From Ophiostoma sp. CBS 140.51 (Eukaryota; Ascomycota; Sordariomycetes; Ophiostomatales; Ophiostomataceae): a DNA stretch of 64,000 bases. The stretch spans positions 124,001 through 188,000 of the forward strand of contig JANSLP010000032.1 in NCBI GenBank assembly GCA_029298735.1, written 5' to 3'. A program made the translations under genes and the position numbers. Each line of letters starts with the position of its first letter. Position 1 is the first letter of the stretch. Of the stretch, positions 35,623 through 46,323 are shown piece after piece. Below the pieces are notes generated by a model. That model searched no databases, was not told where the DNA came from, and worked only from the letters and a program-made list of their open reading frames with translations.

Positions 35623-38600
35623 TTAGTCGTTCTTCCGAAGGTTCTGCAGGTACAGGGCGAACGTCCGCCGGTCCGTGGCAGTTGTGAGGTTCTGCACAAA
35701 CTCAGCACCACCACCAAGCTGCGGCAGCAGAGTGGACTGCAGGTGCTGGATGAAGACATCGCCAGTCTTGACGTAGATTGTCTGTTCCAAGCCGGCAATC
35801 TCGTTGAGCACCTGTCTTGACTGGGCGTCCTTGCCGGGGCGGAATTGAGGGTCCCGGAGCACGTCCCAGCACGTAGAGTGGAAGCGGTCGATAACGAAGC
35901 TGTCAAAGCCCGGGATGCTTGGCGCAGGAGGGCCACCCAGTGCAGGAGACTGCTCGCCGTTGTTATTGCTGTTGTTGCTGTTGTTGTTGTTGTTGTTGTT
36001 GGCGGAGTTGTTGGAAGTGGATGTGGCGGATTTGCTGCTGGGGTTGTTGTTTGCGTTGTTGGTTGAGCCAGGTGGTGCCTGGATAACAGCGACGTCCGGA
36101 CCACCCCAGACGGAAGTCATACGTGCCAGAACACTAAAGGCCAGTCTGCTCCCGATCAGGTTGCTGTGGCCAATGAGCTTGGCAAGAGCCGTCACAGACG
36201 AAATCATGGTCTCGAAGAAGCCCTGGTTGGCCTCGCTGATCAGGACACCCTCCAGCTGGTTGGTCAGGATAATCTGCAGGAACGTCAGGTACTCGCGGCG
36301 CAGCTCAGCCAGCTGGATCTCGTCGTCAGTGCCCGAGATGGGTTCGGAAAGGCCACCCAGGACACGCTGCAGCAGGGGTGTGAGTAGCATGTTGAGGACA
36401 TTGTAGATCTGTCCCTTGAAATTGTAGACAACCTGCTCCAGGAGGCGCAGGAAGAAGGCCATCTCGTCTTTGGAGGAGGTCTGCGACAGGAGACCCTCAA
36501 TCCACTGTGGCAGTTGGGGCAGGACGGCGACACCCATGACACCCAGGAGACGTGAGAACGCAGAGCGGCAGGCGGCACGAATCTCCGAATTGGAGTTGAG
36601 CTCACCAAGGGCAATCAAGATGGCCTCAGCAGCTCTTGAGAACTCGCGCGAGATGGCCTCGTCCGGAGGGGGCTTGTTGTTGTTGCTGCTGCTGCTGCCG
36701 GCACCAGGGCTGACTTGGTAGTCCGAAAAACCGTATGCCAGAGTACCGAGAGCCATGATGATGTGGTGGATCTGCAGGATGGCTTGCGTGTCGCCCGACT
36801 TGGCGCGCGGCAGGTTCCGCTCCATGTCCGAAAATAGCGGATCCATTACCGAGCGTGCGTACAGAGCCTGCTTTTCGACAGGGGTGGCGTTCGTTGACGA
36901 AACACAGCCAATGGCTTCAAACAGATAGAGCTGGCCGTTGAACAGGGCGTCGGCAGAATGGTCGGACTCATCAGAGGACATGTCATCGTCGGCTTCGTCG
37001 TTGGGGACCTCGGCGCGGATGGGGAGCAGGTCGCTAATGGACTGGATGATCGTTTCGGCCACATTGCCGACCTGCGACCGCAGCTGCTTCACGACGCGAT
37101 GAAAGAGGTACCATGAGCGAATGCGAATGCGCGGATGCTCATGGTGTGTGAGGCGGACAAAGTTCTCGAGGGCACGGGGGATGTACTCGTGGTGGCTCTC
37201 GAAGAAGGAGCAGTAACGGTTGCAGATTTCCATGTACTGCAGGAGAACAGCAGGGTGCTGGAAGTCGGCGATGCCAGACTCCATCATCTTGCGCATCAGG
37301 GCCACCATGCGTTCTGACGCGGCAGCGGACGGCTTGCTCTTGGCAGTGAGGCCCTGGTTCGGCAGTGTCAGCTCGCCAAAGAGGTCCAGCTCGTGCAGAG
37401 CCAGGTCGAGGTCACGCCAGTCCATGTTGGAACCCTGCTGGTCGAGCGTCTGGAAGGCGTTGGCAATCAGGTTGCTGAGAACATCGACGTAGAGGTCCTG
37501 GTCGACGGCGGCAACGCTCTTTTGTAGGTTCTGCAGCCACTTGCGCAGCTCCTGGAACTCAACCTCGTCTGTCTGCTCGTCCTTGTTGCCCCAGTTGCTG
37601 GTCTCGTCGTACCGCATTTTGCCGACAACGGCGTTGAGGATCGGGGCCAGCATGTCCCGGTAGGCCGGGGGCAGGTTGGGCACTTTGCGCAAAAACGTCA
37701 GGAGATCGGTCAGGGCGGGAATCACGGTCGAGCAGACCTCGTCGTATTCGTCGGAGAAGAAGCGGAGGAGCAGGGGGAGGAACTCGTGCAGCAGGGGCTC
37801 GGCGCGAGCGCGGGCGTCCGACTCAACGCTAGAATCGTCGAGCACGCGGACAATGTCGCTGACAACGGTGTTGACCAGCTTCGCAACAGCCTCGGCCAGA
37901 TCGGTGTCGTACTTGGGTGTCTTCTGGTAGTCGTTGAGCGGGGGGCTGGCGACAAGCTGGGAGACGACGTCGCGCAGGTTGAGGAAGGAAATCATCTCGA
38001 TCTTGTCGCTGGGCTTCATCTTCTTGGCAACGACCTCCGTCACGGTGTCGATAGCAGCGTCACGGACTTTATCCTCACCGCTGTTGGGGTTCGACCGGCC
38101 AATGAGTGGGAACAGGAGGCTGAGCATCTCCTGGTTGATAACGAGCGAGATGTCGATCCAGCTCACCCACTTGCCCATAATCTTCAGCGTCATCTCGAGG
38201 ATGTGGTCGTTCCGGTTGCCGTACTGCATAAGCAGCTCCTGCCATGACCGGGCAATCTTGTGCATGTCGCGGTCACGGACGAGGTCCTTGAGGTTGTTGT
38301 TCCGCTTCACGTCGGCGGACTGGCGTGCCAACATGACATCGGCAATCTCGTCGTGGACCGAGCCCAGCATACGAAGGTACAAGATGACGCCGGCAATGTT
38401 GTCCCGCTGTCCGCCGCCATTGGGCGAGGTCGTAAGAGCCAAAAAGTCGTCGATGAACGTCTCCCAGCCCTCCTGGTACGAGTAGACAAACAGGTAGGTG
38501 AGCGTCTGGGTGAGCTTGTTCTGCAGGGCCGGTGGGTCGACCTGCGGGTCGGGGTCGCCGCTGCCATATGTCCGCTGGATGTACTCGAGCAGGGTGTTTT

Positions 38601-38972
38601 TGAGAAACGAGAGGCTGTTGCCGTCCAGGGCCTGGGTCTGCACGGCGTTGTTGACGATCTCCAGGGACACGAGACGCACGACTTCGGATGTTCGTGGTGA
38701 GCGAGTGAAGAGGGCCGCACACATCTGCCAAGCTTGCGGGTCAGAGCGCAATTGGTGGAGGTAGTCAAAGGCCTGGCCCTTGAGCGCGGCGTCCGAGGTT
38801 GGGCTCCAGGCGATCTCAATGGCCTTTTCAATCTGCAGAGGTGGGGGGAACAGACAGGGTCAGCATAAGGTATCAAGGTAGCAAGGCAAAAATGCAACAC
38901 CACAGCACCATAAGACCACAAAGTCGACCACGACGAACGGCTACCTACCTGTTGGCTGACCTGGCTGTCCAT
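35623..38972 (-). CDS. LOS1: Exportin-T, tRNA nuclear export receptor
   Basis: The gene has two exons: 38972-38949 (24 nt, MDSQVSQQ) and 38832-35623. They are joined across a 116-nt phase-0 intron with donor GTAGGT and acceptor GCAG. The product is 1077 residues, the usual size. The spliced N-terminus continues IEKAIEIAWSPTSDAALKGQ, then AFDYLHQLRSDPQAW, characteristic of fungal LOS1/XPOT. The rest is HEAT-repeat helical throughout. Exportin-T binds mature tRNA with Ran-GTP in the nucleus and carries it through the nuclear pore. Near the C-terminus an Asn-rich insertion (SNNSANNNNNNN region, encoded at about 35950-36060) sits between SVLARMTSVWGG and GFDSFVIDRFHSTCWDVL. It is probably a surface loop. 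POB3 lies upstream on the same strand, with a 1.5-kb gap. Confidence 0.93.
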
Positions 38973-40516
38973 TTTGGCTACCAAAGTCGAGATATATGAC
39001 TGATATATACAAAGAAGAGGGGCGAGAGAGAAAGGGTAGCGGAGGGCCGTTCAAGGCGAGAAACGGCCTGGAGGCCGTCGAGCGTCGAGACGGAACCGAG
39101 GATGGGATGAGTTCGGAGGTTCGGCAGCGATGGGAGAAGAAAGGATCGAAGAGCAGGATGCCGTGGAGGGGTTCAGCTTACGTGTCTGGGTTCGTCGGGC
39201 GTGGTGACGATCTCGAGACGAAGCTGAGGGGAGAAAGAGAGAAGAGAAAAAGAAAGCGGGCTCGCTATGGACGACGCATGCCTAGTACAGAGAGATTGTT
39301 GGGTTGTTGCGGAGACTGGGAGGGGCGGAAGAGTGGTCCACAGGGGGGGTCACCGAGATGTCGTTGGCTTCAGTTGCTGCAGAATGCTGGATAAAATGGA
39401 AGAGTCGATGAGTGGCTCGGTCTGGCGATGTTCGGCTCGCTGGGATGTCGTGCACGGAAATGAATCTCGAAGATGCAAGAAAGGAAAAAAGAGGCGAAGT
39501 CGAGGACAGGAAAAAAAAGAAAACAAAATGGATGGCAACGGGATATGCAGGCAGCGTAGCAAAGAGGATACAAGCGTGAGGCAGACGATGCTTGGGCCGT
39601 AGAGATTGGAGACGTTGCTTTGGCCAGAGAGGGAAGAGGTTTGCTTGTGGCAGCTGGGGGTGACAGGCCGGGTGTGTTGTGTGTTGGTGGCGGGCGGCGG
39701 TGACAACTCGTTTTTTGCTGTTTTTGCTGTTCTCGTCCGTTTGGGGATTTATTATTTTAATAATGTGCCTTTATTTTTTCGCCTTTAATTTTCACATAAT
39801 ATTTTTCGGCTCCCCTCCTTCCCTCTGAGGGCGGTCTGCTAGGTGTGCTTGGCCTGTTTGGTGGGGTAGTGAAGAAGGCAATAAATGGACAAGACAGGCA
39901 GGAGGCCTGGCCACACTACCGTTTGTTCGCGTTCCCAGCGGCAACAGCGCCCGCCCCGCACTGGCAGAAAGCTGTTGTTGGGTTAGGAGTGCAGCCTGAC
40001 GTAGGCGGCAGGTGCCCATTTGCGCATCCAGGCGCAGAAGCCTCACGTGCCCCAGCCAAATGGGCATCCACGCAAAGTTCCACTCATAATCAATTCAAAT
40101 CAGGCTGCCAGTTGCCTCTTTTACTTTTATCAATAGTCAATTATCAGACGAGAAGATATTTCTCTCTTTTTTTTTTCGTTTAAAGTATTTCTTCAAGAAT
40201 ATGTAGAATGAATCTTCCTAGGAGAGTCCTTGCTGAAACGAGTGCGGGCACCAGCCATGCCGATACTTTTTTTCCTTCTTTCAAAGCATAATAATAATAT
40301 ATAAAAGACCAAACGCCCAAGCCGCCAATATTCACAAAACGCGGCCTAACTGGAAATAATAAGAATATAGCAGAAACACAAAACCAAAGAGCAAGGGCAA
40401 GAAACAGAGTGACCGACAAGATAGTCAGAAGTGTGGGTAGGGGTCGCAACGGCAATAGTGTGGCAAAGACAGGAGGCAAGGCAATATGCCACCTACGATG
40501 CCCCATAGACATGCAC
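38973..40516. other. Intergenic region between LOS1 (promoter side) and POB3 (3' side)
   Basis: The left part is purine-rich on the plus strand, that is, pyrimidine-rich in the LOS1 sense, as expected of its leader and promoter. The right part, from about 39.7 kb, becomes AT-rich and probably holds the POB3 3' UTR. No coding frame is supported. Confidence 0.5.
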
Positions 40517-42592
40517 TCATGTCCGCTTCTTCTTCTTTGGCCGCTCCTCCTCCTCCTCCTCGTCCATGTCGTCGTCTTCATCGTCATCGACATCGTTGTC
40601 CACGTCGCTCTCGTCACTGCCGGAGCCAGAGCTCTCGTGATTCGAGTCGTACTCCTCGGCCACATCACTCTCGGAATCAGCCTGGAAGTCCTCGTCGACA
40701 CTCTCCTCGTCCTCATCGGCCGAGCCGCGGTCGGCCTTAGCGGCGCCGCCGGCGTCGTCGTCAGAGCTGTCCATGTCTTGGTCGCGCAGAGCCGCTGCCA
40801 TCAAGTTCGACTCCTCGTCGATCTCGTTCTTAACGCGCAACCCCTTGAGCTTGAAGAAGTCCTCGAGCGCCTTCAAATCCTCCCGGTTAATGTTGCTGAA
40901 TTGCGACGAAGCACCGCCGGCCTTCATATGCACCGTAATGTCAAACGTCGACAAAGCCGAGACAGCACCACCAACGCGTGAGAAGGTGATGGACTGCGTC
41001 TGGTCGTACGAGATGTATGACGCTGGCTTCGGCACAAACATGAATGCCTTTTCCAGGCAGTACAAGAAGCCCTCGCTGGCCTTGATCGAACACTTGATGC
41101 CGTATTGTTGACGATGTCTGTTTTACAAGTTAGGAAGAGGACCCTAAGATAGAACGGAGAATGAATAGGGGTGGGGGAATCCATGTAAACATACGTTATA
41201 AAGTCTTTAGCGGGCGCAGAGATCTTCTTGTTCGCCAGTCCCTTGAAAATGTAGGTGACCACCTGGTGGAGTGGCTGCTCGTAGTGGCTCTGGAGGCGAT
41301 CCTTGTATCTGGACTCGAGCTCCTCCTCGGTCAGGTTTAGGTCCAGGGTCACCTCCTCATCACGCTTCAGCTGCATGACAACAAAGGGGTAGCGAGTCTG
41401 TCCCTGGCGTAGAGGCGGATCAAGGCCCACGCAAAGCATGATGTGCATGTCGTCGGGCTTAGGAAGCACCATAAATTTCTTGATCGCATCGTACTGAATC
41501 TTGTAATCGTACGTCTTGCCACGCAGCCGGAACGAAGAGTCGTACATATCGATGTCGAAACGGCCTCTTGGTGTGAGATGCAGGACGTCAAGGAAGGTAG
41601 CAATGGTATCGCCGGCGGACTCGCCAATTTCGGCCTTCTCCATAAGTGTGTCGTAGAAGAGCGTCACGGCGTTCTTCTCCTCCTCCGCATCGCTGGCGCC
41701 CGAGGCGACATCGCCGTCCGCGTCGGCTTCCTTCTTGGTCGTCGTACCCGGGATATAGAAGCGCATCTCCATGAGCTGGTCCTTGCCAGCGGCCGCCTTG
41801 AGGCCTTTGACAGGGCCCTTGGAGTTGCCGTTTGCCTTCGCATCCTCGTTGACGGAAAAATCGACTGAAATTTCGTTCCGGCCCGCCAAGTTCGTGTTTG
41901 CAATCTCTGAGTAGGGAATCTCGAAGAACGGCCGGTTCTGCACGTTGAAGACAAGCTCGGCCTTGCTAAACTCGGCCTTGCCCCAGTTCCAGCCACGGAC
42001 AGAGTGCTCCCGGTTTTCGAGGTTGTGGCTGTACCAGTTCTTGAAGATCTTGTTCAGGCGTTCGTAGTCCTATAAAAAGAAAAACAGGAGGAAGGGTTCC
42101 TTGGTCAGTCACTTCGCTCTCAAGGCACAGTCTAGTCAATTGCCCCGACAACAATGCGCCGTTGGCTCACCTCTTGTTGAAACCCGTCCAGCTGCAGGAT
42201 GCCCGAGTTCCGCTGGTGGATCTTCACTTCGTAGCCCTTTGCAGCCCTGCTCCATTGCGCACCGCCTATTTGGCTCTGATCCAGGGTGAAGGCATCGCCT
42301 CCGCCTGCCGGCTTCCAACCCAGACCATTCTCGGCAAAACGGCACTTTCCACTCTCCTTGGAGAGATCCAGATAAATGTTGTCGAAGCTCTCGCTGTAAT
42401 AGAGGGAGGAGAAAGAAGAAAAAAAAGAAGTTAGCAACAGGTTGATGATCGAGGTTTTCAGGATAAAGCTCTTCCTGAACTCAAATTGAGCTTCTGTTGG
42501 GCGAACGCGCAAACCGTTGGATGCGACAGTCCAACCAGCAGAGATAGGCAGGGAAAAAAAGACCGAAGGAAGCTGACTCACATTGCGGCCAT
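40517..42592 (-). CDS. POB3: FACT complex subunit POB3 (SSRP1 family)
   Basis: The gene has four exons: 42592-42582, 42393-42171, 42069-41195 and 41117-40517. The introns are 188, 101 and 77 nt, all GT..AG, and the three joins restore the frame. The product is 569 residues, typical of fungal POB3. The first coding exon holds only 11 nt (MAA plus two bases). The N-terminal domain reads ESFDNIYLDLSKESGKCRFA after the first splice. The tandem PH-like core contains TPRGRFDIDMYDSSFRLRGK, KKFMVLPKPDDMHIMLCVG and, across the last splice, KDFITHRQQYGIKCSIKASE. The last 85 or so residues are extremely acidic (Asp/Glu/Ser) and end in the basic KKKKRT. As in other fungi it lacks the HMG box of animal SSRP1. 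It pairs with SPT16 to reorganise nucleosomes during transcription and replication. Confidence 0.96.
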
Positions 42593-43146
42593 CTTGAAAA
42601 TGAAATCCGACAAATAACCAAAGATGGCTAACGATGAATCGGAGGTGCGGCAAACGACGTGTGTGGCGGTGATGTAGCGATGTTGATGTTCACAGTCGAG
42701 GCTGTAGAAGAGGAAGAGGAGAAAGTGAGACGTAGGGGAGTGCGAAAAAATAGCTGGGCAGGACAGGACAATTTGCGCCACCCCCCCAGGTCGCGACTTG
42801 TACCTGCCTGCCACCACGGCCGTGACGCGCTTGCTGGGGGCCCGATTTAATTGAAGGACCCGCTTTTCCAGAGCCCTTTTAAAAGAGCGGTGTAGTCTGG
42901 CAGTATTCTGTGGGGTGATTGATCTGCGGCCTGCACGTGATGCTTAACGTCAATGATGAGAATGGCTGTCAAAGACTCAAAAATAGTTTTCTTGTCGTAC
43001 GCTTTCGCAAGTTTGAGACATTTCTGTAAATCGCAACCCGAGTCTTTGGAGTATATAGTAGCAGGATATTGCTCTCCTGATTTTTTTTGCCTTGCTTCTT
43101 CGCGCAGGACGACGGCATGATGGAGCAAAGTCACACTTATTTTATA

Positions 43147-43197
43147 AGTCACGTGTAGTAAAGAAACATTGCCGAAAATCCCATATTTAGTCACGTG
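43147..43197. promoter_or_regulatory. Pair of identical AGTCACGTG boxes
   Basis: Exact copies lie at 43147-43155 and 43189-43197, in the same orientation, with starts 42 bp apart (about four helical turns). The TCACGTG core is the known recognition site of fungal bHLH factors such as Cbf1. Which flanking gene they serve is unknown; POB3 is the nearer one. Confidence 0.45.
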
Positions 43198-43462
43198 CAT
43201 TCGTGCCCCCTTGTACTGGTACATTCTAACGAATCAACGACGCCAATGTCGCGACTTACACGCAGCCTCGTCAAAAACAGCTGGGCTGTATGGTGTATTG
43301 CCGAGGCTTTGCTTGATATTCCGCAACACTGAGGAGCAAAGCAGGCTGTATTTTGTCATTATGTTACGAAAAACATTCATGGAAAGATAAAAGACTACGA
43401 AATCAAAAGAGACAAAAAAAAATGTCAACCACTAATACGATCATTGGCATCGGCCTCTGTTT

Positions 43463-43474
43463 ACTGCATGCAGT
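43463..43474. repeat. 12-bp perfect palindrome ACTGCATGCAGT
   Basis: This self-complementary 12-mer lies in the AT-rich spacer. It could be a dimeric transcription-factor site. No further support is visible. Confidence 0.4.
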
Positions 43475-43629
43475 GATGCAGCAATACAGCGGTTGAGTGA
43501 GTCTGATGGCAAATAGAAAAGTTAAAGATTAGGTAGTTGTCCTGCTATAGTAGCACTTAATTTCTTCATTTTCTTTCTTTATTTCTCGCCACCGCTTCCC
43601 TCCTTCACCGAAATCAAGTTGTGCGAGAC

Positions 43630-43771
43630 CCTCCGTTGTTGTGCGAAATAAAACAGATGCAGGGCTAACAAAGTGAGATACAATATGTGTGTTAGCCTCC
43701 GCTGTTCTGCGGAACAGATATGGGGCCAACAGAGTGAGATCATATGTCTGTTGGTTTCCCTTGTCCTGCGG
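43630..43771. repeat. Tandem hairpin repeat, two units plus a partial third
   Basis: Unit 1 (43630-43695) and unit 2 (43696-43754) both begin CCTCCG, contain TGTTxTGCG, share the loop word GTGAGAT, and end in the closing arm of a stem. A partial third unit (43755-43771) repeats TTGTCCTGCGG. Unit 1 pairs GGCTAACA (43663-43670) with TGTTAGCC (43690-43697). Unit 2 pairs CCAACAGA (43726-43733) with TCTGTTGG (43747-43754). One stem position changes from T-A to C-G between the units, a compensatory change. Confidence 0.6.
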
Positions 43772-43962
43772 TAATAACCTGAGGGACTACATCACAGACA
43801 CAGCACATTATCCCACAAGCAAAAAAGTTGAGTGTGAACCTTAATGTATGTTTTTTCATACAGGGTACCTTCCCAAAGTACCGTCTGTTTCTTCCTTTCT
43901 ACGAACCTTGATTTCCTTTTCTATTAAATATCAACAATTTTTACTTTCTTATGTTTCTTATC

Positions 43963-43970
43963 TATATAGA
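43963..43970 (+). promoter_or_regulatory. TATA-like box (TATATAGA) of the orphan gene
   Basis: It lies 147 bp upstream of the ATG at 44117, within T-rich promoter-like sequence. Confidence 0.35.
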
Positions 43971-44116
43971 TCCCTTTTTCTTTCCACTCTACCCACGATT
44001 TTGAGTCTCCAAAACCCATACACCTCAATATTCGACCGCTTTCGGCCCACGACAGACCATATCGTTACAGCTAACTATTTTCATCACAAACCGCTCTTCT
44101 GCTTCCAGTCACAAAC

Positions 44117-45430
44117 ATGAGCGCCACCGCAGCTCAAGCCCCAGCAGGGTCATCGGACACGGGTTTTATAAACCCGAACCCGCAACAGATTTTACAAGAG
44201 ATCTGCAACCTGAGAATTGGTATTCCTTCCGCTCATACGCCATGGCACAGGATTAAAGCTTGGACATCCCAGCTGGAGTCCTCCCAGAAATCGCTGTTTC
44301 TCTACGAAGATCTCTTTACTGCCGATGAACTGAGGGAAGCAAGAGTTGGGCTCTTTTGTGTCCTCACAGAAGCCAATATTCCAGCCTCCGGATACGTTTA
44401 TGACTTCCTTAGGTTCAACTACGAAGTAGTGCTTGTGGACGGTGGTGTTAGAACCCTCAGACACATCAGCGGGGCCCTTGAAAAAATCGATGCCGAGGAC
44501 GACTTTATTTTTTCGATTCCGATATATGCCCAATGTATGGTGTTTGGCTGTTCTCCCCTTACATACACAGAGCAGGTGCGAGCAATCAAGGAGATAGCCC
44601 ATACGTCCGGCTTCGATGCTTCGAGCCATGTCGAATATATCTGCATGTGCTTGAATGAACAAGCTTACAACTACGAGCACGTCCAACCAGCCAGCACCTT
44701 CTCGTCTCACAAGTGCAAGAAGCTATTTTGCAAAAAAATAGGAGTCAGCAATGGGGCACAAAGGATAGCATTTGTTCCAGAGGCTGGGTCTGACTTCGAG
44801 CGACCACAGTCACAAACTGCACCGGCCACAGACATCATACGCTGGGTAAATTGGTCGGTGTTTCAGTTCTTAGAGCTCTATGCCATTGAGAATAGCATTC
44901 TTGCCCAGCAGGCCCTGGCTCACAGCGGCAACTTTCATATCACGAAGGGACATCATCAGTCTTGGGGGGCACAAGTTCGCCTAGTTATAGAAGTGAACGA
45001 CGTCCCATGGATTTCGGAGCTTCGCGCTACGTATACTGCCCTCACGAATGTTCCGGTCGGGCAGATTGTGCTTGCCAAACGTATAGGGGAACAAGATGCT
45101 CGGGCTTCAGTGCAAGACCCTACGCAGGATCCACACGGGACCTCGCACAATGTCCAAACTCAGGCTTCGCTGTCCAGCAGCCCACAGAGCGGCCCTCGGT
45201 CGCATGAAAACACTCAGGAGGGCTCGCAGACTCCCTGTCCTACTCTTCAAAGCCGGGCCTTGAGTTCAGAGAGCTGGCGAGGGCCGGTAACGCACGCCGG
45301 GGCAAGCTCAGACGCCGGGCTAGGCTCGCACATGCTCAAAACGCTTCTCGAAAATTCAGTCGCTGACGATGAAGTCTGTACATTGAGTCTTAAACGACGG
45401 GTAGTGGGATATGGCCGTCCGTCTGCATGA
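44117..45430 (+). CDS. Orphan protein of unknown function in an AT-rich island
   Basis: This single open frame of 437 residues starts at an ATG in a good context (CAAACATGA). I do not recognise any domain. Residues 1-300 have the balanced composition of a folded protein. Examples are HRIKAWTSQLESSQKSLFLY, LFCVLTEANIPASGYVYDF, IPIYAQCMVFGCSPLTYTEQ, and the Trp-rich RWVNWSVFQFLELYAIENS. It has several cysteines (CMCLNE, CKKLFCKK). The last 120 or so residues are Ser/Gln/Pro-rich. No signal peptide or membrane helix is evident. Its codons use A and T at third positions much more than its neighbours, and the flanks are AT-rich with no other genes. It could be a lineage-specific or horizontally acquired gene. 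Reading as a transposon fragment or pseudogene is less likely because the frame is intact. Confidence 0.65.
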   Translation: MSATAAQAPAGSSDTGFINPNPQQILQEICNLRIGIPSAHTPWHRIKAWTSQLESSQKSLFLYEDLFTADELREARVGLFCVLTEANIPASGYVYDFLRFNYEVVLVDGGVRTLRHISGALEKIDAEDDFIFSIPIYAQCMVFGCSPLTYTEQVRAIKEIAHTSGFDASSHVEYICMCLNEQAYNYEHVQPASTFSSHKCKKLFCKKIGVSNGAQRIAFVPEAGSDFERPQSQTAPATDIIRWVNWSVFQFLELYAIENSILAQQALAHSGNFHITKGHHQSWGAQVRLVIEVNDVPWISELRATYTALTNVPVGQIVLAKRIGEQDARASVQDPTQDPHGTSHNVQTQASLSSSPQSGPRSHENTQEGSQTPCPTLQSRALSSESWRGPVTHAGASSDAGLGSHMLKTLLENSVADDEVCTLSLKRRVVGYGRPSA

Positions 45431-46323
45431 GACCAGCACCGAGCTACATCACCGTATCATGACCCCTAATGTACGACATACTGAGGCACATTCTTGGGGC
45501 TTCAGTGTCTACGCCCTACGCAGTTCACTAGGTATGCCTACTCTTTTTTCTTAAAAAAAGCTTTGAGTCTTTTTGAGCGCTGTAGCTAACATTTCAAAGG
45601 CATGACTTGATTGTACTTTTATTGTCGTCTTTTTTTTACTACGTACTTACTAAGCAGCGTTCTTTATGTTGGATATCAACAAGGGCCTAATTGTGAATGT
45701 TTATTCGCACTTTAGACAACCTAGATATGTATTTTGTGGACTGTCGAGGCGATATGTGCATGGGATATGTCTCCCGTATCCATACTGGAATAGAGTACCT
45801 TGTTTTGACTATCAGTTTAGATTATAGCGTTTGTAGGCTTCTAGTTTATCATCTGTAATAATAACTAGTGTTTACTCAATCAACACTTGTTTGTCCTGAT
45901 GTATCAAGCACATCGTCGCTGCAGTGGCATATGTGGAGATGCTGGTTGTCAAGAAGCAACTCGTCTCTTCACTAGTGCGGTATCGTATAAAAAAACGCGT
46001 GCGAGTCAGTACCCTGATATATAAAACAACAAAATTAGCAGCACAACTAAACTACTTTACGTCAAACGGGACAGGAGCAAGCTGCCACACCGGAACAATT
46101 GAGCATCAACATAGAACGAAAATAAAAAGATAAATGTGTAAAGATAAAAGACTACCAACCTAAAACGCCCCGATGCAGCCATATTCCGTGATATGATACA
46201 TTTCGCAGTGTAAATGGACAAGGACAAAGGAAATAAATGACGAAGAAAAAAAGAAAGTAGAAAGACGCAGATGGAAATCAAACTTGGCCTCCGCATTCCG
46301 GCCACCCCGTAAAAGATGCCTTC
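45431..46323. other. AT-rich 3' flank of the orphan gene
   Basis: This spacer is rich in A and T and has several AATAAA-like and T-run sequences. It carries no supported coding frame. The two genes on either side face each other with their 3' ends. Confidence 0.6.

Larger units (their letters stand above)
42593..44116. other. Divergent region between POB3 (-) and the orphan gene (+), entering an AT-rich island
   Basis: Two identical AGTCACGTG sites, a 12-bp palindrome (ACTGCATGCAGT, 43463-43474) and a tandem hairpin repeat at 43630-43771 lie here. A TATATAGA box is at 43963. From about 43.1 kb the base composition shifts towards A and T. No additional coding frame is supported. Confidence 0.5.
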
